The position numbers and the translations under genes were made by a program. From NCBI GenBank assembly GCA_963718695.1, contig OY970371.1, positions 3,348,001-3,412,000 on the forward strand: a stretch of DNA of 64,000 nt, written 5' to 3'. Under the pieces are notes generated by a model. The model did not search any database. It worked only from the letters and a program-made list of their open reading frames with translations, and was not told the origin of the DNA. Origin of the DNA: Manganitrophus sp963718695. GTDB taxonomy: Bacteria > Nitrospirota > Nitrospiria > SBBL01 > Manganitrophaceae. Positions 8,421 through 16,120 of the stretch are shown piece by piece. The first letter of the stretch is position 1. Each line of letters opens with the position of its first letter.

Positions 8421-9308
8421 ATGTATGTCATTGTAGGAGCCACCGGAAATACCGGAAGAGTGATTACCGAAACGCTGTTGGATCAGGGGAAGGCGGTTCG
8501 GGCGATCGCCCGGAGCGCCGATCACCTGAAGCCGCTCGCCGCCAAGGGGGCCGAGCCGTTCGTCGGCTCCTTGGAAGATCCAGAGGCGATGGCCCGGGCC
8601 TTCTCCGGCGCCGAAGCGGCCTATACGATGATCCCGCCCAACCTCGCCGCGGACAACGTCCGTGCCTACCAGAACCGGATCGGTGAGACGCTGGCGATGG
8701 CGATTGCAACGGCGCGCGTTCCCGCCGTCGTGAATCTCAGCAGCATCGGCGCGCACCTCTCGGAGAAGGTCGGACCGGTGACGGGGCTCTACGATATGGA
8801 ACAGCGCCTCAACCGGCTGGAAGGAACGAACGTCCTCCATCTTCGGCCCGCCTTCTTTATGGAAAATCTTATGATGAACGTTCAAATGATCAAGAACATG
8901 GGGATCAACGGCACCCCGATGAAGCCCAACGTCGCCATGCCAATGATCGCCACGAGGGACATTGCCGCCGAAGCGATCGAGCGGCTCCTTCGCCTTGACT
9001 TTAAAGGAAAGTGGGTGAAAGAGCTGCTCGGGCCGAAAGAGTTCACGATGACCGAGGCAACGGCGATCCTCGGCCGGGCGATCGGAAAACCGTCGCTCTC
9101 CTACATTCAATTTCCGTATGAGGATGCCGAGAAAGCGATGACCGGGATGGGGCTTTCTGCCGACGTGGCGCGCGGCTACATCGAGATGTACCGCGCCTTC
9201 AACGACGGCATCCTCCAGCCGACCGAGGCACGCTCCGCAAAAAATACAACCCCAACGTCGTTCGAAGCGTTTGCATCGGGATTCGCGGTGATCTACAGGA
9301 ATTCATAA
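8421..9308 (+). CDS. NmrA-like NAD(P)-binding protein (atypical SDR)
   Basis: 295 residues. The N-terminus MYVIVGATGNTGRVITETLL has the GxxGxxG dinucleotide-binding motif of atypical SDRs, and IARSADHLKPLAAKGAEPFVGSLEDPEAMARAFSGAEAAYTMIPPN matches the NmrA/QOR2 family. No YxxxK catalytic pair is obvious, as in sensor-type members. GAGGAG lies just ahead of the ATG. Probably co-transcribed with the SDR gene. The role may be redox sensing or quinone/dehydrogenase activity; not resolvable from sequence. Confidence 0.85.
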   Translation: MYVIVGATGNTGRVITETLLDQGKAVRAIARSADHLKPLAAKGAEPFVGSLEDPEAMARAFSGAEAAYTMIPPNLAADNVRAYQNRIGETLAMAIATARVPAVVNLSSIGAHLSEKVGPVTGLYDMEQRLNRLEGTNVLHLRPAFFMENLMMNVQMIKNMGINGTPMKPNVAMPMIATRDIAAEAIERLLRLDFKGKWVKELLGPKEFTMTEATAILGRAIGKPSLSYIQFPYEDAEKAMTGMGLSADVARGYIEMYRAFNDGILQPTEARSAKNTTPTSFEAFASGFAVIYRNS

Positions 9309-9337
9309 TGCCTGTCCGGAGCAAACATCATTCATAA

Positions 9338-9360
9338 AGAGATCCTCCGCTCAGGATGAC
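9338..9360. repeat. short dispersed repeat (GAGATCCTCCGCTCAGGATGAC type)
   Basis: A short element with GATCCT / AGGATG partial symmetry, of a kind often seen scattered in intergenic regions of environmental bacterial genomes. Only one copy is seen in this window. Confidence 0.35.
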
Positions 9361-9412
9361 AAACGAGGACATTTTTACCAAAGTCCCGTTCTGACCGAAT
9401 CGATGGGATCAA

Positions 9413-10204
9413 ATGACCCAGAGCCATCAAGACGATCGCCGCTGGAATCCGTCCCGTTACGATGAGAAGCATGCCTATGTCTGGAGTCTCGCCGCCGATC
9501 TGATCGATCTGCTCTCGCCAAAGCCGGGAGAGCGGATTCTCGACCTCGGCTGCGGGACGGGGCATCTCACCGCCCGGATCGCGGAGTTGGGAGCGGAGGT
9601 GATCGGGATCGATGCCTCCGCAGAGATGATCGCCCAGGCTCGGAAGAATTATCCCGATCTCCGGTTTGAGATCCAAGATGCCAGAGACTTCCGATTCGAT
9701 CTCCCCTTCGACGCCGTCTTCTCCAACGCCGCCCTCCACTGGATCAAAGAGCCGGAACGGGTCATCGCCTGCATTGAACGGGCATTAAAACCGGGCGGAC
9801 GTTTTGTGGCGGAGTTCGGCGGGAAGGGAAATATCCAACGGATTGTCGGCGCGATCAAAGCGGCCTGCCAAGCGGTTGGTTCTTCTCTGAAAGAGGAAAG
9901 CATCCCCTGGTACTTCCCAAGCCTCGGCGAATATGCCGCCTTGCTGGAAAGAAACGGTCTTGCGGTCACCGAAGCCTCTCTCTTCGACCGGCCCACCGCG
10001 CTCGAAGGAGGCGAGGCCGGTCTGCGCGACTGGATCGAGACCTTTGCCGCAAGCCTCCTTCAACACCTTCCTCCCGATCGGCGGCCCGCCGTGATTCAGT
10101 CAATTGAAGAGGTCCTTCGTCCCACCCTGTTCCAAAATGGCATCTGGCAAGCCGATTATAAACGGCTTCGTCTGAAGGCGATCAAGGAGGGAGAGCCGGT
10201 ATGA
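9413..10204 (+). CDS. class I SAM-dependent methyltransferase (trans-aconitate 2-methyltransferase-like)
   Basis: 263 residues. Motif I, ILDLGCGTGHLTARI (about 40-54), binds SAM; IGIDASAEMIAQARKNYPDLRFEIQDARDF supplies motifs II-III; FDAVFSNAALHWIKEPERVI matches the trans-aconitate methyltransferase/Tam type. Its stop overlaps the next ATG (ATGA at 10201), so the two genes are translationally coupled. The true acceptor is unknown. Confidence 0.85.
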   Translation: MTQSHQDDRRWNPSRYDEKHAYVWSLAADLIDLLSPKPGERILDLGCGTGHLTARIAELGAEVIGIDASAEMIAQARKNYPDLRFEIQDARDFRFDLPFDAVFSNAALHWIKEPERVIACIERALKPGGRFVAEFGGKGNIQRIVGAIKAACQAVGSSLKEESIPWYFPSLGEYAALLERNGLAVTEASLFDRPTALEGGEAGLRDWIETFAASLLQHLPPDRRPAVIQSIEEVLRPTLFQNGIWQADYKRLRLKAIKEGEPV

Positions 10205-10596
10205 TTTCATATCAAGTCGAACGGGAAATCGATCCTGCAGCGGTCGCCGATCTATTCCGACGGTCCGGCATCCACCGGCCGGTGGAGGACCTTGATCGAA
10301 TCGGCCGAATGATCGAGCATGCCAACCTGATTCTCTGTGCCTGGGATGGAGAGAAAATAGTCGGGATTGCGCGCGCCCTCACCGATTTCAGCTACTGCTG
10401 TTATCTCTCCGATCTGGCGGTCGACCGCGATTATCAAAAGCAGGGAATCGGGAAAGGGCTGGTTGATCGGGTAAAAAAGATCGTCGGCGAGGAGGTGATG
10501 ATCCTTCTTCTCTCGGCCCCGGAGGCGGAGAGCTATTATCCTCATGTCGGCTTCGAGAAGGCGGAGAACGCTTGGCGTATTCCGCGCAGGCGGTGA
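10201..10596 (+). CDS. GNAT family N-acetyltransferase
   Basis: 131 residues. The acetyl-CoA binding motif A is LSDLAVDRDYQKQGIGKGLVDRV (about 76-98), followed by LLSAPEAESYYPHVGFEKAENAWRIPR, the usual C-terminal motif with a conserved Tyr. It overlaps the methyltransferase gene by 4 bases (ATGA). Substrate unknown. Confidence 0.88.
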   Translation: MISYQVEREIDPAAVADLFRRSGIHRPVEDLDRIGRMIEHANLILCAWDGEKIVGIARALTDFSYCCYLSDLAVDRDYQKQGIGKGLVDRVKKIVGEEVMILLLSAPEAESYYPHVGFEKAENAWRIPRRR

Positions 10597-10793
10597 TTCT
10601 TTCTCGGATGACCGAACCGTCTAATTGAGGGGTTCGAACCGAGGGAGAACTCTCCCTACGATGTTGCTTTTAATGTCCCTCCTGTGGTATACCGAATCCG
10701 TCCAAAATTTCAGATCCTAGAATTTTCTGTCTACTTCCGGGACGCGTTCTCGACTGCTTTATGTTTAAGATCTGATGAATAGCTCCCAAAAGT

Positions 10794-10817
10794 ATAGACA
10801 GAAAAAATTCTGTCTAT
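10794..10817. repeat. perfect 10-bp inverted repeat
   Basis: ATAGACAGAA and TTCTGTCTAT separated by AAAA, just before the first cassette-type gene. A related half (AATTTTCTGTCTACTT) lies about 80 bases upstream. It marks the left border of the accessory region; no T-tract supports a terminator. Confidence 0.5.
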
Positions 10818-10855
10818 TTATATGTTCGGCGGCACTTTCAGCTGGGCCTATCTTA

Positions 10856-11371
10856 ATGAAAGACGAAATTGAAAGAACGTTACGGGTTTTGGTGGGTTTG
10901 CCTTTTTGGGATATGGGGCGAGCTGCGACCCTACAATGGTTCTGTTTCGGCGAGGCCCGAACGGTCCGTAGCCCGCTAAATGGCACCGTCAAGACGGTCG
11001 GAGAGTACGCGTTGCACCTGGAGTGTGCCTGGAGGCTCACTGGACCTGGAGAAATTATCGTGGCCTCCCGTGACCGGTATTACCCGTCCGGTGACCCCGA
11101 CGTTGAACTCCCGGAATTCGAATGGGATGTCCCCGGGGCAAACCGGTGTGATCACCACTCACGGGCGTTTATTGAAAAACACCGTGCCAATCCTTTGGTG
11201 GTGAAAGCAATTTACGCAGACCGATACGGCAGCCTCACGGTTGAGTTGAGTGGGGACCACCAGATTGAGGCCTTTCCAGACAGTTCACTGGGCCGTGAAT
11301 ATTGGCGATTTTTCGAACCAGCGACCGAAAAGCGTCACTTTGTTGTCACGGGTTTTGGTGTCGAAGAATGA
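10856..11371 (+). CDS. hypothetical protein, cassette gene 1
   Basis: 171 residues from the ATG at 10856 (MKDEIERTLRVLVGLPFWDMGRAATLQWFCFG). An upstream in-frame ATG at 10775 would add 27 residues that overlap the hairpin. The motif GEYALHLECAWRLTGPGEIIVASRDRYYP looks like a conserved family of uncharacterised soluble proteins. No signal peptide or membrane helix. It ends 5 bases before an attC-like palindrome, as expected for a gene cassette. Function unknown. Confidence 0.7.
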   Translation: MKDEIERTLRVLVGLPFWDMGRAATLQWFCFGEARTVRSPLNGTVKTVGEYALHLECAWRLTGPGEIIVASRDRYYPSGDPDVELPEFEWDVPGANRCDHHSRAFIEKHRANPLVVKAIYADRYGSLTVELSGDHQIEAFPDSSLGREYWRFFEPATEKRHFVVTGFGVEE

Positions 11372-11376
11372 GTGCT

Positions 11377-11441
11377 GCCGAACAATGCGCTGGAGCGGAC
11401 GCGCCAATAGCAGGCGCGCCCCTCAGCGCTGGGCGTTGGCC
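11377..11441 (+). other. attC-like recombination site 1
   Basis: 65 bases starting GCCGAAC and ending GTTGGCC. The arms TGCGCTGGAGCGGACGCGCC and GGCGCGCC...CTCAGCGCT pair imperfectly with extrahelical bases, the architecture of integron attC sites. It sits between the stop of cassette gene 1 and the start of cassette gene 2. Confidence 0.75.
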
Positions 11442-11453
11442 GGAGAGAGATAG

Positions 11454-11930
11454 ATGGGCGCGGCCGGAGTGAATGCGTGGAAGCAAACAGGGCGCGTCTA
11501 CCTCTGGCGCTACGTCGAGGAGGACAGGGACTATCCTGGGTGGCATCTGGCTGTGGATGCTATTGGGCTCGCATCTCTGTGCGACCTGCTGAAGAGGGCT
11601 GCGGCAGCGGCGGACGCATCCCTGTCCCGGACGGTACGTATCGAGCCGCCTCCAGCCCCCGTGCTCTCGGTGCCGAAGAAGCTTGCGCCTGTGAGGGTTC
11701 CGCCGCGCCTACGCATCGTTCTGGCACCAAGCGCCGAAGGCGTGGCCCTCGAAGAGCAGGCCAACGATGCTGTGATCACGGTGGGAACCGAAGGTGCGCG
11801 AGCGTTGCTCGCCTGGCTCTCGGCGCCCGAGCGTGCGTTCGACACCACGTTCGCGAGTTCGCCACCCGTGTGGTTCTGGGGAGTCCATCCGGACGGATCT
11901 GGAAGTGTGACCGGTCGGGGAGATAGGTAA
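11454..11930 (+). CDS. hypothetical protein, cassette gene 2, 3' end altered by insertion
   Basis: Opens at ATG 11454, 13 bases after attC site 1. The N-terminus VNAWKQTGRVYLWRYVEEDRDYPGWHLAVDAIGLASLCDLL looks like a conserved soluble protein of unknown function. The last few residues (about GRGDR) and the stop lie in the end of the IS481-type element, so the original C-terminus is probably changed. Without the IS, an attC-like site (13225 onward) would follow the gene directly. No motif shows an activity. Confidence 0.65.
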   Translation: MGAAGVNAWKQTGRVYLWRYVEEDRDYPGWHLAVDAIGLASLCDLLKRAAAAADASLSRTVRIEPPPAPVLSVPKKLAPVRVPPRLRIVLAPSAEGVALEEQANDAVITVGTEGARALLAWLSAPERAFDTTFASSPPVWFWGVHPDGSGSVTGRGDR

Positions 11931-13212
11931 CAAAGAAGTCCTGGGACATAGGTTACAAATGTCGTTTCAGTCTACCATATGCGTCTTCGATTCTCATGTG
12001 TTTTTCCAGAAGTCGACCGAGCTTGAGCGGCCCGAAGTAGACGTTCCAAATACCGTCGTCGATTTCTTCAAGTCCGACGTATTCTCCGGCACAGACAATC
12101 GAGACGTTCACCCAATCGGCGTTCCAACGAATGCCCCCATTGGCGCTCACGTAGCGGACTTCGAAGCGGTCGGGGTATTCGAGCGGCGGGAGTTGGTTTG
12201 GCATCTCGCGCGATGAGGGTGTATAGATCGAGCCAGGGGTTTGTTGGTCAAGCGCTTCGTGCGGGCGCTCGTAGTTGAACTCCTCGCGAAAAAGGTTGAA
12301 CTTACGCTGTTGTGCTGCAAGACTTCCTGCGGCTGGGCGAGTGGTCTCGGCCTTGAGGGTGCGGTGCATTCGTTCATGGCGGCCGTTCTGCTGCGGCTTA
12401 CCGGGTTCGATAAGCTCAGGCAGGACGCCTAAACGAATCCACCATGCGGATAACTGTGAGAGTCTCGCGAACGTGTTGGTGGCAAACGGCACGCCGTTGT
12501 CTGTGCGGATCCTCTTGGGGAGCCCAAACTCTTTGAACAAGCGGGTGAACACAGGCTTGGCCTCCTTCACTGCGGTGGAATCCAATGCCTGACAGCTCAG
12601 GAGATAGCGACTATAGCCGTCGGTCACGGTGAGTGGATAACAGTAACGGCCATCCTGTGTCTTGAACTGCCCCTTGAAGTCGGCGCTCCAGACATCGTTG
12701 GGCGCGAGGATCGCGCCCGTCGGTTTGCCTGGGTGCCCGATGCGGCGACGTTGCCGTCGCCTGAGCACGAGCCCATGGCGGTTTAAAATGTCGCAGACCG
12801 TGGAGCGTCCAGGTAATAAGGCGGGTGCATGCCGTTTGGCGAGCAAGGCAAGGAGCTTCTTCGCACCCCAGGACGGATGCCGGCGGCGCGCCTCGATGAT
12901 CGCGGCCACAATATTTTCCGGAGTTTGGTTGGGTGAGTTGCGTGGGGTGCGCGAATGCTCCTCAAGCCCCGCGGGACCACACCGCAGGTAACGGTCGATC
13001 CACTTATACCCGGTCTTGCGGGAGACCCCGTAGAGTACACAGAGTTCCGTGACCGAAAGTAACTCGCGTAGATAGTCGGCGATAAACTGGGTTTTCTGGT
13101 CCATCGGTGATGTTTGGCTCCATGGCATGGGGCACCTCCTTCGGTGCCCCTGAGTGTAATCCAATCTGTAACCCATGTGCCTGGACTAAACTGTTACCGA
13201 TGTGTCTGGACC
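11912..13212 (-). mobile_element. IS481-family insertion sequence
   Basis: About 1.3 kb around a minus-strand DDE transposase. Each end has two tandem copies of a motif like GACATAGGTTACA: at 11919-11932 and 11943-11957 on the left, and inverted at 13167-13181 and 13192-13206 on the right. Exact ends and a target duplication cannot be fixed by eye. It separates cassette gene 2 from its attC site. Confidence 0.75.
11953..13128 (-). CDS. IS481-family transposase
   Basis: 391 residues from the ATG at 13128, chosen because GGAGG lies 6 bases upstream; an in-frame upstream start would add 16 residues. An N-terminal helix-turn-helix (LLSVTELCVLYGVSRKTGYKWIDRYL) is followed by the integrase core with the DDE residues in NDVWSADFKGQF, RIRTDNGVPF and NGRHERMHRTLK. 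The C-terminal part contains NYERPHEAL and a DNA-binding tail. The frame appears intact and could be active. Confidence 0.93.
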   Translation of the reverse strand: MPWSQTSPMDQKTQFIADYLRELLSVTELCVLYGVSRKTGYKWIDRYLRCGPAGLEEHSRTPRNSPNQTPENIVAAIIEARRRHPSWGAKKLLALLAKRHAPALLPGRSTVCDILNRHGLVLRRRQRRRIGHPGKPTGAILAPNDVWSADFKGQFKTQDGRYCYPLTVTDGYSRYLLSCQALDSTAVKEAKPVFTRLFKEFGLPKRIRTDNGVPFATNTFARLSQLSAWWIRLGVLPELIEPGKPQQNGRHERMHRTLKAETTRPAAGSLAAQQRKFNLFREEFNYERPHEALDQQTPGSIYTPSSREMPNQLPPLEYPDRFEVRYVSANGGIRWNADWVNVSIVCAGEYVGLEEIDDGIWNVYFGPLKLGRLLEKHMRIEDAYGRLKRHL

Positions 13213-13224
13213 GTACCGCACGTC

Positions 13225-13330
13225 ACCTAACAAGTCGCTCGATCGGACGCGCCCCACTCGCCGCGGCTCGCTTCGCTCGGTAAGGTTGGTGGGGCGCGCT
13301 GCTCAGTTCAGGGGTCGGTTTATTACCCCA
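13225..13330 (+). other. attC-like site 2, degenerate right arm
   Basis: Begins with a perfect RYYYAAC core (ACCTAAC, 13225-13231), followed by AAGTCGCTCGATCGGACGCGCC, which pairs with GGGGCGCGCTGCTCAG further on. The expected GTTRRRY at the right end is replaced by GTCGGTT, so this site is probably weak. It would belong to cassette gene 2 if the IS were removed. Confidence 0.6.
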
Positions 13331-13346
13331 TTTTAGTGAGGCGAAA

Positions 13347-13811
13347 ATGCGGATTAGCTATTTGAGCTTGATCCTTTCATTCTTAGGTCTCACATTTGCC
13401 GGATGTACGGTTGTATTCGTACCTTTACAGGGAACCGAGTTAAAAGACTCCCAACTCACTGCCGATGCCGACTCCTCGCTCGTAGTGCTTTATCGTAATG
13501 AATTCTTCGGCGGTGCAGTGCCCATGACCGTGGCATTGGACCGGTATTTAGCTGGCAGAACATGGCGGAAAACTTGTTTTGTTTGGCAACTCCCCCCTGG
13601 AGAGCATACGATAGAATCACATAGCACTGATGTGTCTACATTAACATTGAAAACAGAAGCGGGAAGAACATACTTCGTGTGGCAGGAGGTTAAATTCGGC
13701 TTTCTTGGACCTCGCTCTAAGCTCCAGGAAGTGGATGTGGCCAGAGGCAATGACGAAATAAGGGATATCGGAAGATGTTTGCGAATTACTGGTCCAGAAA
13801 AACCTTCTTGA
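13347..13811 (+). CDS. DUF2846-like lipoprotein, cassette gene 3
   Basis: 154 residues. MRISYLSLILSFLGLTFAGC is a lipoprotein signal peptide with lipobox FAGC (Cys19). The mature part has the DUF2846 pattern: SLVVLYRNEFFGGAVPMTVALDRYLAGRTW, then LPPGEHTIESH and AGRTYFVWQEV. Expected in the envelope after lipidation. It is followed within 4 bases by attC-like site 3. Function unknown. Confidence 0.75.
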   Translation: MRISYLSLILSFLGLTFAGCTVVFVPLQGTELKDSQLTADADSSLVVLYRNEFFGGAVPMTVALDRYLAGRTWRKTCFVWQLPPGEHTIESHSTDVSTLTLKTEAGRTYFVWQEVKFGFLGPRSKLQEVDVARGNDEIRDIGRCLRITGPEKPS

Positions 13812-13814
13812 GTT

Positions 13815-13902
13815 ATCGAACGTGGCGCTGGAGCCGACCGCATAAAGTCGTCGTATTTTTACGGTTGCTCGGTGAGCGGTCAGCTCAGCTTTATCGTTAG
13901 GC
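13815..13902 (+). other. attC-like recombination site 3
   Basis: 88 bases from ATCGAAC to a perfect GTTAGGC (13896-13902). The arms GGCGCTGGAGCCGACCGC and GCGGTCAGCTCAGC pair, separated by a long variable terminal segment, as in attC sites with large VTS. Confidence 0.75.
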
Positions 13903-13942
13903 ATATTTCTTCTATGTGCGAGAAGTCAGAATAGGTGATCTC

Positions 13943-14272
13943 ATGAGTGACGAGCCGTGGTATGGCGCAAAGTGCATCTTCCTCCACACCAAAATTGAGA
14001 GCTGCCCTGGACAGGTTTATGAGGAGCGGGTGATTCTGGTAAGAGCCGGGAGCTTCGACGAAGCAGTCTCGCGCGCCGAGGTTATGGCAGAACAGTATGC
14101 TAAAGATGTTGACGGATGCGCTTATGCCGGATTCGTAGATGTCTTTCACATCTACGCTGAGCATATCGGAGACGGAGCAGAGGTTTATTCGCTCATGCGA
14201 ACGAGCGATTTGAACAAGGACGAGTACCTGAACAGGTTCTATGACACGGGGACGGAGCGTACGCGAAAGTAG
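13943..14272 (+). CDS. DUF4288 protein, cassette gene 4
   Basis: 109 residues from ATG 13943, which has AGGTGATCTC just upstream; the in-frame ATG at 13916 lies only 14 bases after attC site 3. MSDEPWYGAKCIFLHTKIESCPGQVYEERVILVRAGSFDEAVSRAEVMAEQYA matches DUF4288: the WYxAK opening, the EERVILV strand and the DEAVSRAE helix. Small soluble protein; function unknown. Confidence 0.75.
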   Translation: MSDEPWYGAKCIFLHTKIESCPGQVYEERVILVRAGSFDEAVSRAEVMAEQYAKDVDGCAYAGFVDVFHIYAEHIGDGAEVYSLMRTSDLNKDEYLNRFYDTGTERTRK

Positions 14273-14297
14273 AAAGGTTCAGCATAGGGATAAGGAA

Positions 14298-14420
14298 TTC
14301 CGGGGACACCATCCTTAATTATTGACTCTCCTTGCTCGAAAAATCATTGGGCCGAATTCTTCATCGTCGACGACCAGGACCAAAGCAAAAGGCATCGAAT
14401 TAAGTATGATGTCCCCGGAA
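14298..14420. repeat. MITE/REP-like element with 23-bp inverted ends
   Basis: Inverted ends 14298-14320 (TTCCGGGGACACCATCC...) and 14398-14420 match at 21 of 23 positions around about 77 bases of non-coding DNA. The GGGGACACCAT...TTAATT type of end is often seen near REP-associated tyrosine transposases. It has replaced or interrupted the left arm of an attC site. Confidence 0.7.
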
Positions 14421-14465
14421 CTGCGGACGCGCAAAAAGGCGCGCTGGTTAGCTTTATTGTTAGCC
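14421..14465 (+). other. partial attC-like site 4 (left core missing)
   Basis: GCGGACGCGC, a 5-base loop, then GGCGCGCTGGTTAGC and GTTAGCC (14459-14465): the inner arms and right core of an attC site. The left RYYYAAC core is absent where the inverted-repeat element sits. Confidence 0.55.
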
Positions 14466-14480
14466 ATGAAGGGAGGGCCG

Positions 14481-14882
14481 ATGATCCGCATCGGACAAGT
14501 CGTAGTCGCTGTCCTGTTTCTGTCCTCAGGCAATAACGCTATTGCAGGCGCCCTCGCCTACACCTGCGAAGTCGCCCATGTGTACTCCATAACAGATAAG
14601 GGTACGCTGGAAACTTCGGCGCTGGAAAAAGACATGAAGGGCGGTTCATTCTCTGTGTCTCGAGTGACTGGAGAAATTATCGGCGAAGTCATCCCGACCT
14701 TGATGGCAAAGTTTACACATGTCGTAAATAAAGGGTCAAAAGAGAATTCCTTCAAGGCCGTGGCAGATTTCGGAGAACAGTATCAAATTCTGGAAGTCCA
14801 AGAGTTTCGTGAGGGGGCTGTGAAGCCTTTTGTCTCGTCGTCCATGGGTGGCGCGGAAATTTTTACGGGCTCATGCAAGTAG
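14481..14882 (+). CDS. secreted hypothetical protein, cassette gene 5
   Basis: 133 residues from ATG 14481, preceded by GGGAGGG at a good distance; a longer in-frame start at 14322 would run through the inverted-repeat element and attC remnant and is unlikely. MIRIGQVVVAVLFLSSGNNAIAGALA is a signal peptide. The mature part has two Cys, near its start (YTCEV) and end (GSCK), which could form a disulfide in the periplasm. No family recognised. Confidence 0.7.
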   Translation: MIRIGQVVVAVLFLSSGNNAIAGALAYTCEVAHVYSITDKGTLETSALEKDMKGGSFSVSRVTGEIIGEVIPTLMAKFTHVVNKGSKENSFKAVADFGEQYQILEVQEFREGAVKPFVSSSMGGAEIFTGSCK

Positions 14883-14891
14883 CTGCTTAAT

Positions 14892-14954
14892 GGCTAACCA
14901 CTCGCTCCAGAGGGATGCTCCCTGCGCTCGCTCCCCTGAGCTTAGGCGTTAGGC
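14892..14954 (+). other. attC-like recombination site 5
   Basis: 63 bases from GGCTAAC to a perfect GTTAGGC (14948-14954). The arms CACTCGCTCCAGAGGGA and CCCCTGAGCTTAGGC pair imperfectly. The site lies between cassette genes 5 and 6. Confidence 0.78.
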
Positions 14955-14962
14955 CGCCGAGA

Positions 14963-15667
14963 ATGGAAGAGACCTGGAAGGCAACTGAATTTGCATCCTT
15001 GGTGTCGAATCGCCATGGTGCGGACCATATGGAGAACTCCGGAGTGGCCCACGAATCGGTCGGCTGGAAAGCATTGATGGCCGACTATCACGCAGGCGAG
15101 GCAGCAAAACTGGAATTGGAACATTCGCCTAATTCGTCGCTTGCAGCTCACAACATATTTCTATCAGCTGCAAACCGTCCGGAAGCAGGCCCTTATCGTA
15201 TTGCAAGGTTTGCGGCTGAGGCACACCTCATTGCCTGTGCGCAATCTCTACACTCACTTGGGGATATCATGGCCAACGTCGTGTTCACAGCAAGCGGGCT
15301 TCCCACCGACAGGCTGAACAAAAGGGATAGATCGCTCCATCGCATCGTAAAGGTTCTTGACGAGGAAGCCGGGATGGAGCAAATTGTGCAGCCTCTTCAT
15401 AAATTGCACCAAAGCCCCGACTTCCGTTACGTGCGGGCTTTCGTCAATATTACGAAGCACCGGAGTTTAGTGGGTATCTACTCTCGCGTCAGCTTTAAAC
15501 CCGAACCACGACAAGGCTTAATGATCGAAGCCTTCGATTACGACGGCGAGTTATTCGAAAAGAGATGGGCATCCGAACTCTATTTGGAGTCGCGCGTGGA
15601 GATAGTTAGGGCAGTGGTTGCAACCGGTATTGCCGTGAACCGCTGGCTCGCAAGCGATACGGCCTAA
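14963..15667 (+). CDS. hypothetical soluble protein, cassette gene 6
   Basis: 234 residues from ATG 14963, 9 bases after attC site 5; the longer in-frame start at 14915 would translate the attC site. Mostly helical in appearance (ARFAAEAHLIACAQSLHSLGDIMANVVF, ALMADYHAGEAAKLELEHS), with no signal peptide. The stop codon TAA lies inside the left core of the next attC site (GCCTAAC). No family recognised. Confidence 0.68.
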   Translation: MEETWKATEFASLVSNRHGADHMENSGVAHESVGWKALMADYHAGEAAKLELEHSPNSSLAAHNIFLSAANRPEAGPYRIARFAAEAHLIACAQSLHSLGDIMANVVFTASGLPTDRLNKRDRSLHRIVKVLDEEAGMEQIVQPLHKLHQSPDFRYVRAFVNITKHRSLVGIYSRVSFKPEPRQGLMIEAFDYDGELFEKRWASELYLESRVEIVRAVVATGIAVNRWLASDTA

Positions 15668-15725
15668 CTACTGCTTGCAACGGATGTCGCTGCGCTCCAC
15701 TGCTGAAGCCGCTATACATTAGGGC
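15662..15725 (+). other. attC-like site 6, altered right core
   Basis: Starts with a perfect RYYYAAC (GCCTAAC, 15662-15668), followed by a palindromic middle. The right core reads ATTAGGGC instead of GTTAGGGC, a change in the invariant G. Confidence 0.6.
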
Positions 15726-15742
15726 ACAGGTAGCTTTCTTAT

Positions 15743-16120
15743 ATGATAATTGCTCTGCTGGTCATCCTCCTGATTGCGCTGCTTCTTGCTGGGCTCGTTT
15801 TGTTTATGAAACACCAGGCCCATGGCATCAATAAATTCTTTTGTAATGCTGTTCGCGTGAGGATGTTTACAGGAAACTTAGACGCGCGAGATGCTGCTAT
15901 AGCAGCTGCGCAGGTCGCGGCTGGACAGCAACGTGAGTCCATGGTGACTTACTTGGATGGTATGTCCACAGACCTTTCAGAGCGAGCCAAGGAAGACCTG
16001 GAGATGAACCATTTCGCACAAGAGTTTCAAGCCAAGCTAGCAGATTTGATCAAGGAGATACGGCGAGAGGATTGGACCATTGAAGATATCCGGAAGGCAA
16101 AGGAGAATCTCCAGGCTTAA
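15743..16120 (+). CDS. membrane-anchored hypothetical protein, cassette gene 7
   Basis: 125 residues. The first 23 are a strong hydrophobic helix (MIIALLVILLIALLLAGLVLFM) that should act as an uncleaved anchor, followed by a charged helical region (LTDLSERAKEDLEMNHFAQEFQAKLADLIKEIRRE-like). No good ribosome-binding site is seen, common in cassettes. Function unknown. Confidence 0.65.
   Translation: MIIALLVILLIALLLAGLVLFMKHQAHGINKFFCNAVRVRMFTGNLDARDAAIAAAQVAAGQQRESMVTYLDGMSTDLSERAKEDLEMNHFAQEFQAKLADLIKEIRREDWTIEDIRKAKENLQA

Noticed and set aside
14322..14480. Upstream extension of cassette gene 5
   Set aside because: It passes through the inverted-repeat element and the attC remnant; the ATG at 14481 has a proper ribosome-binding site and a signal peptide.
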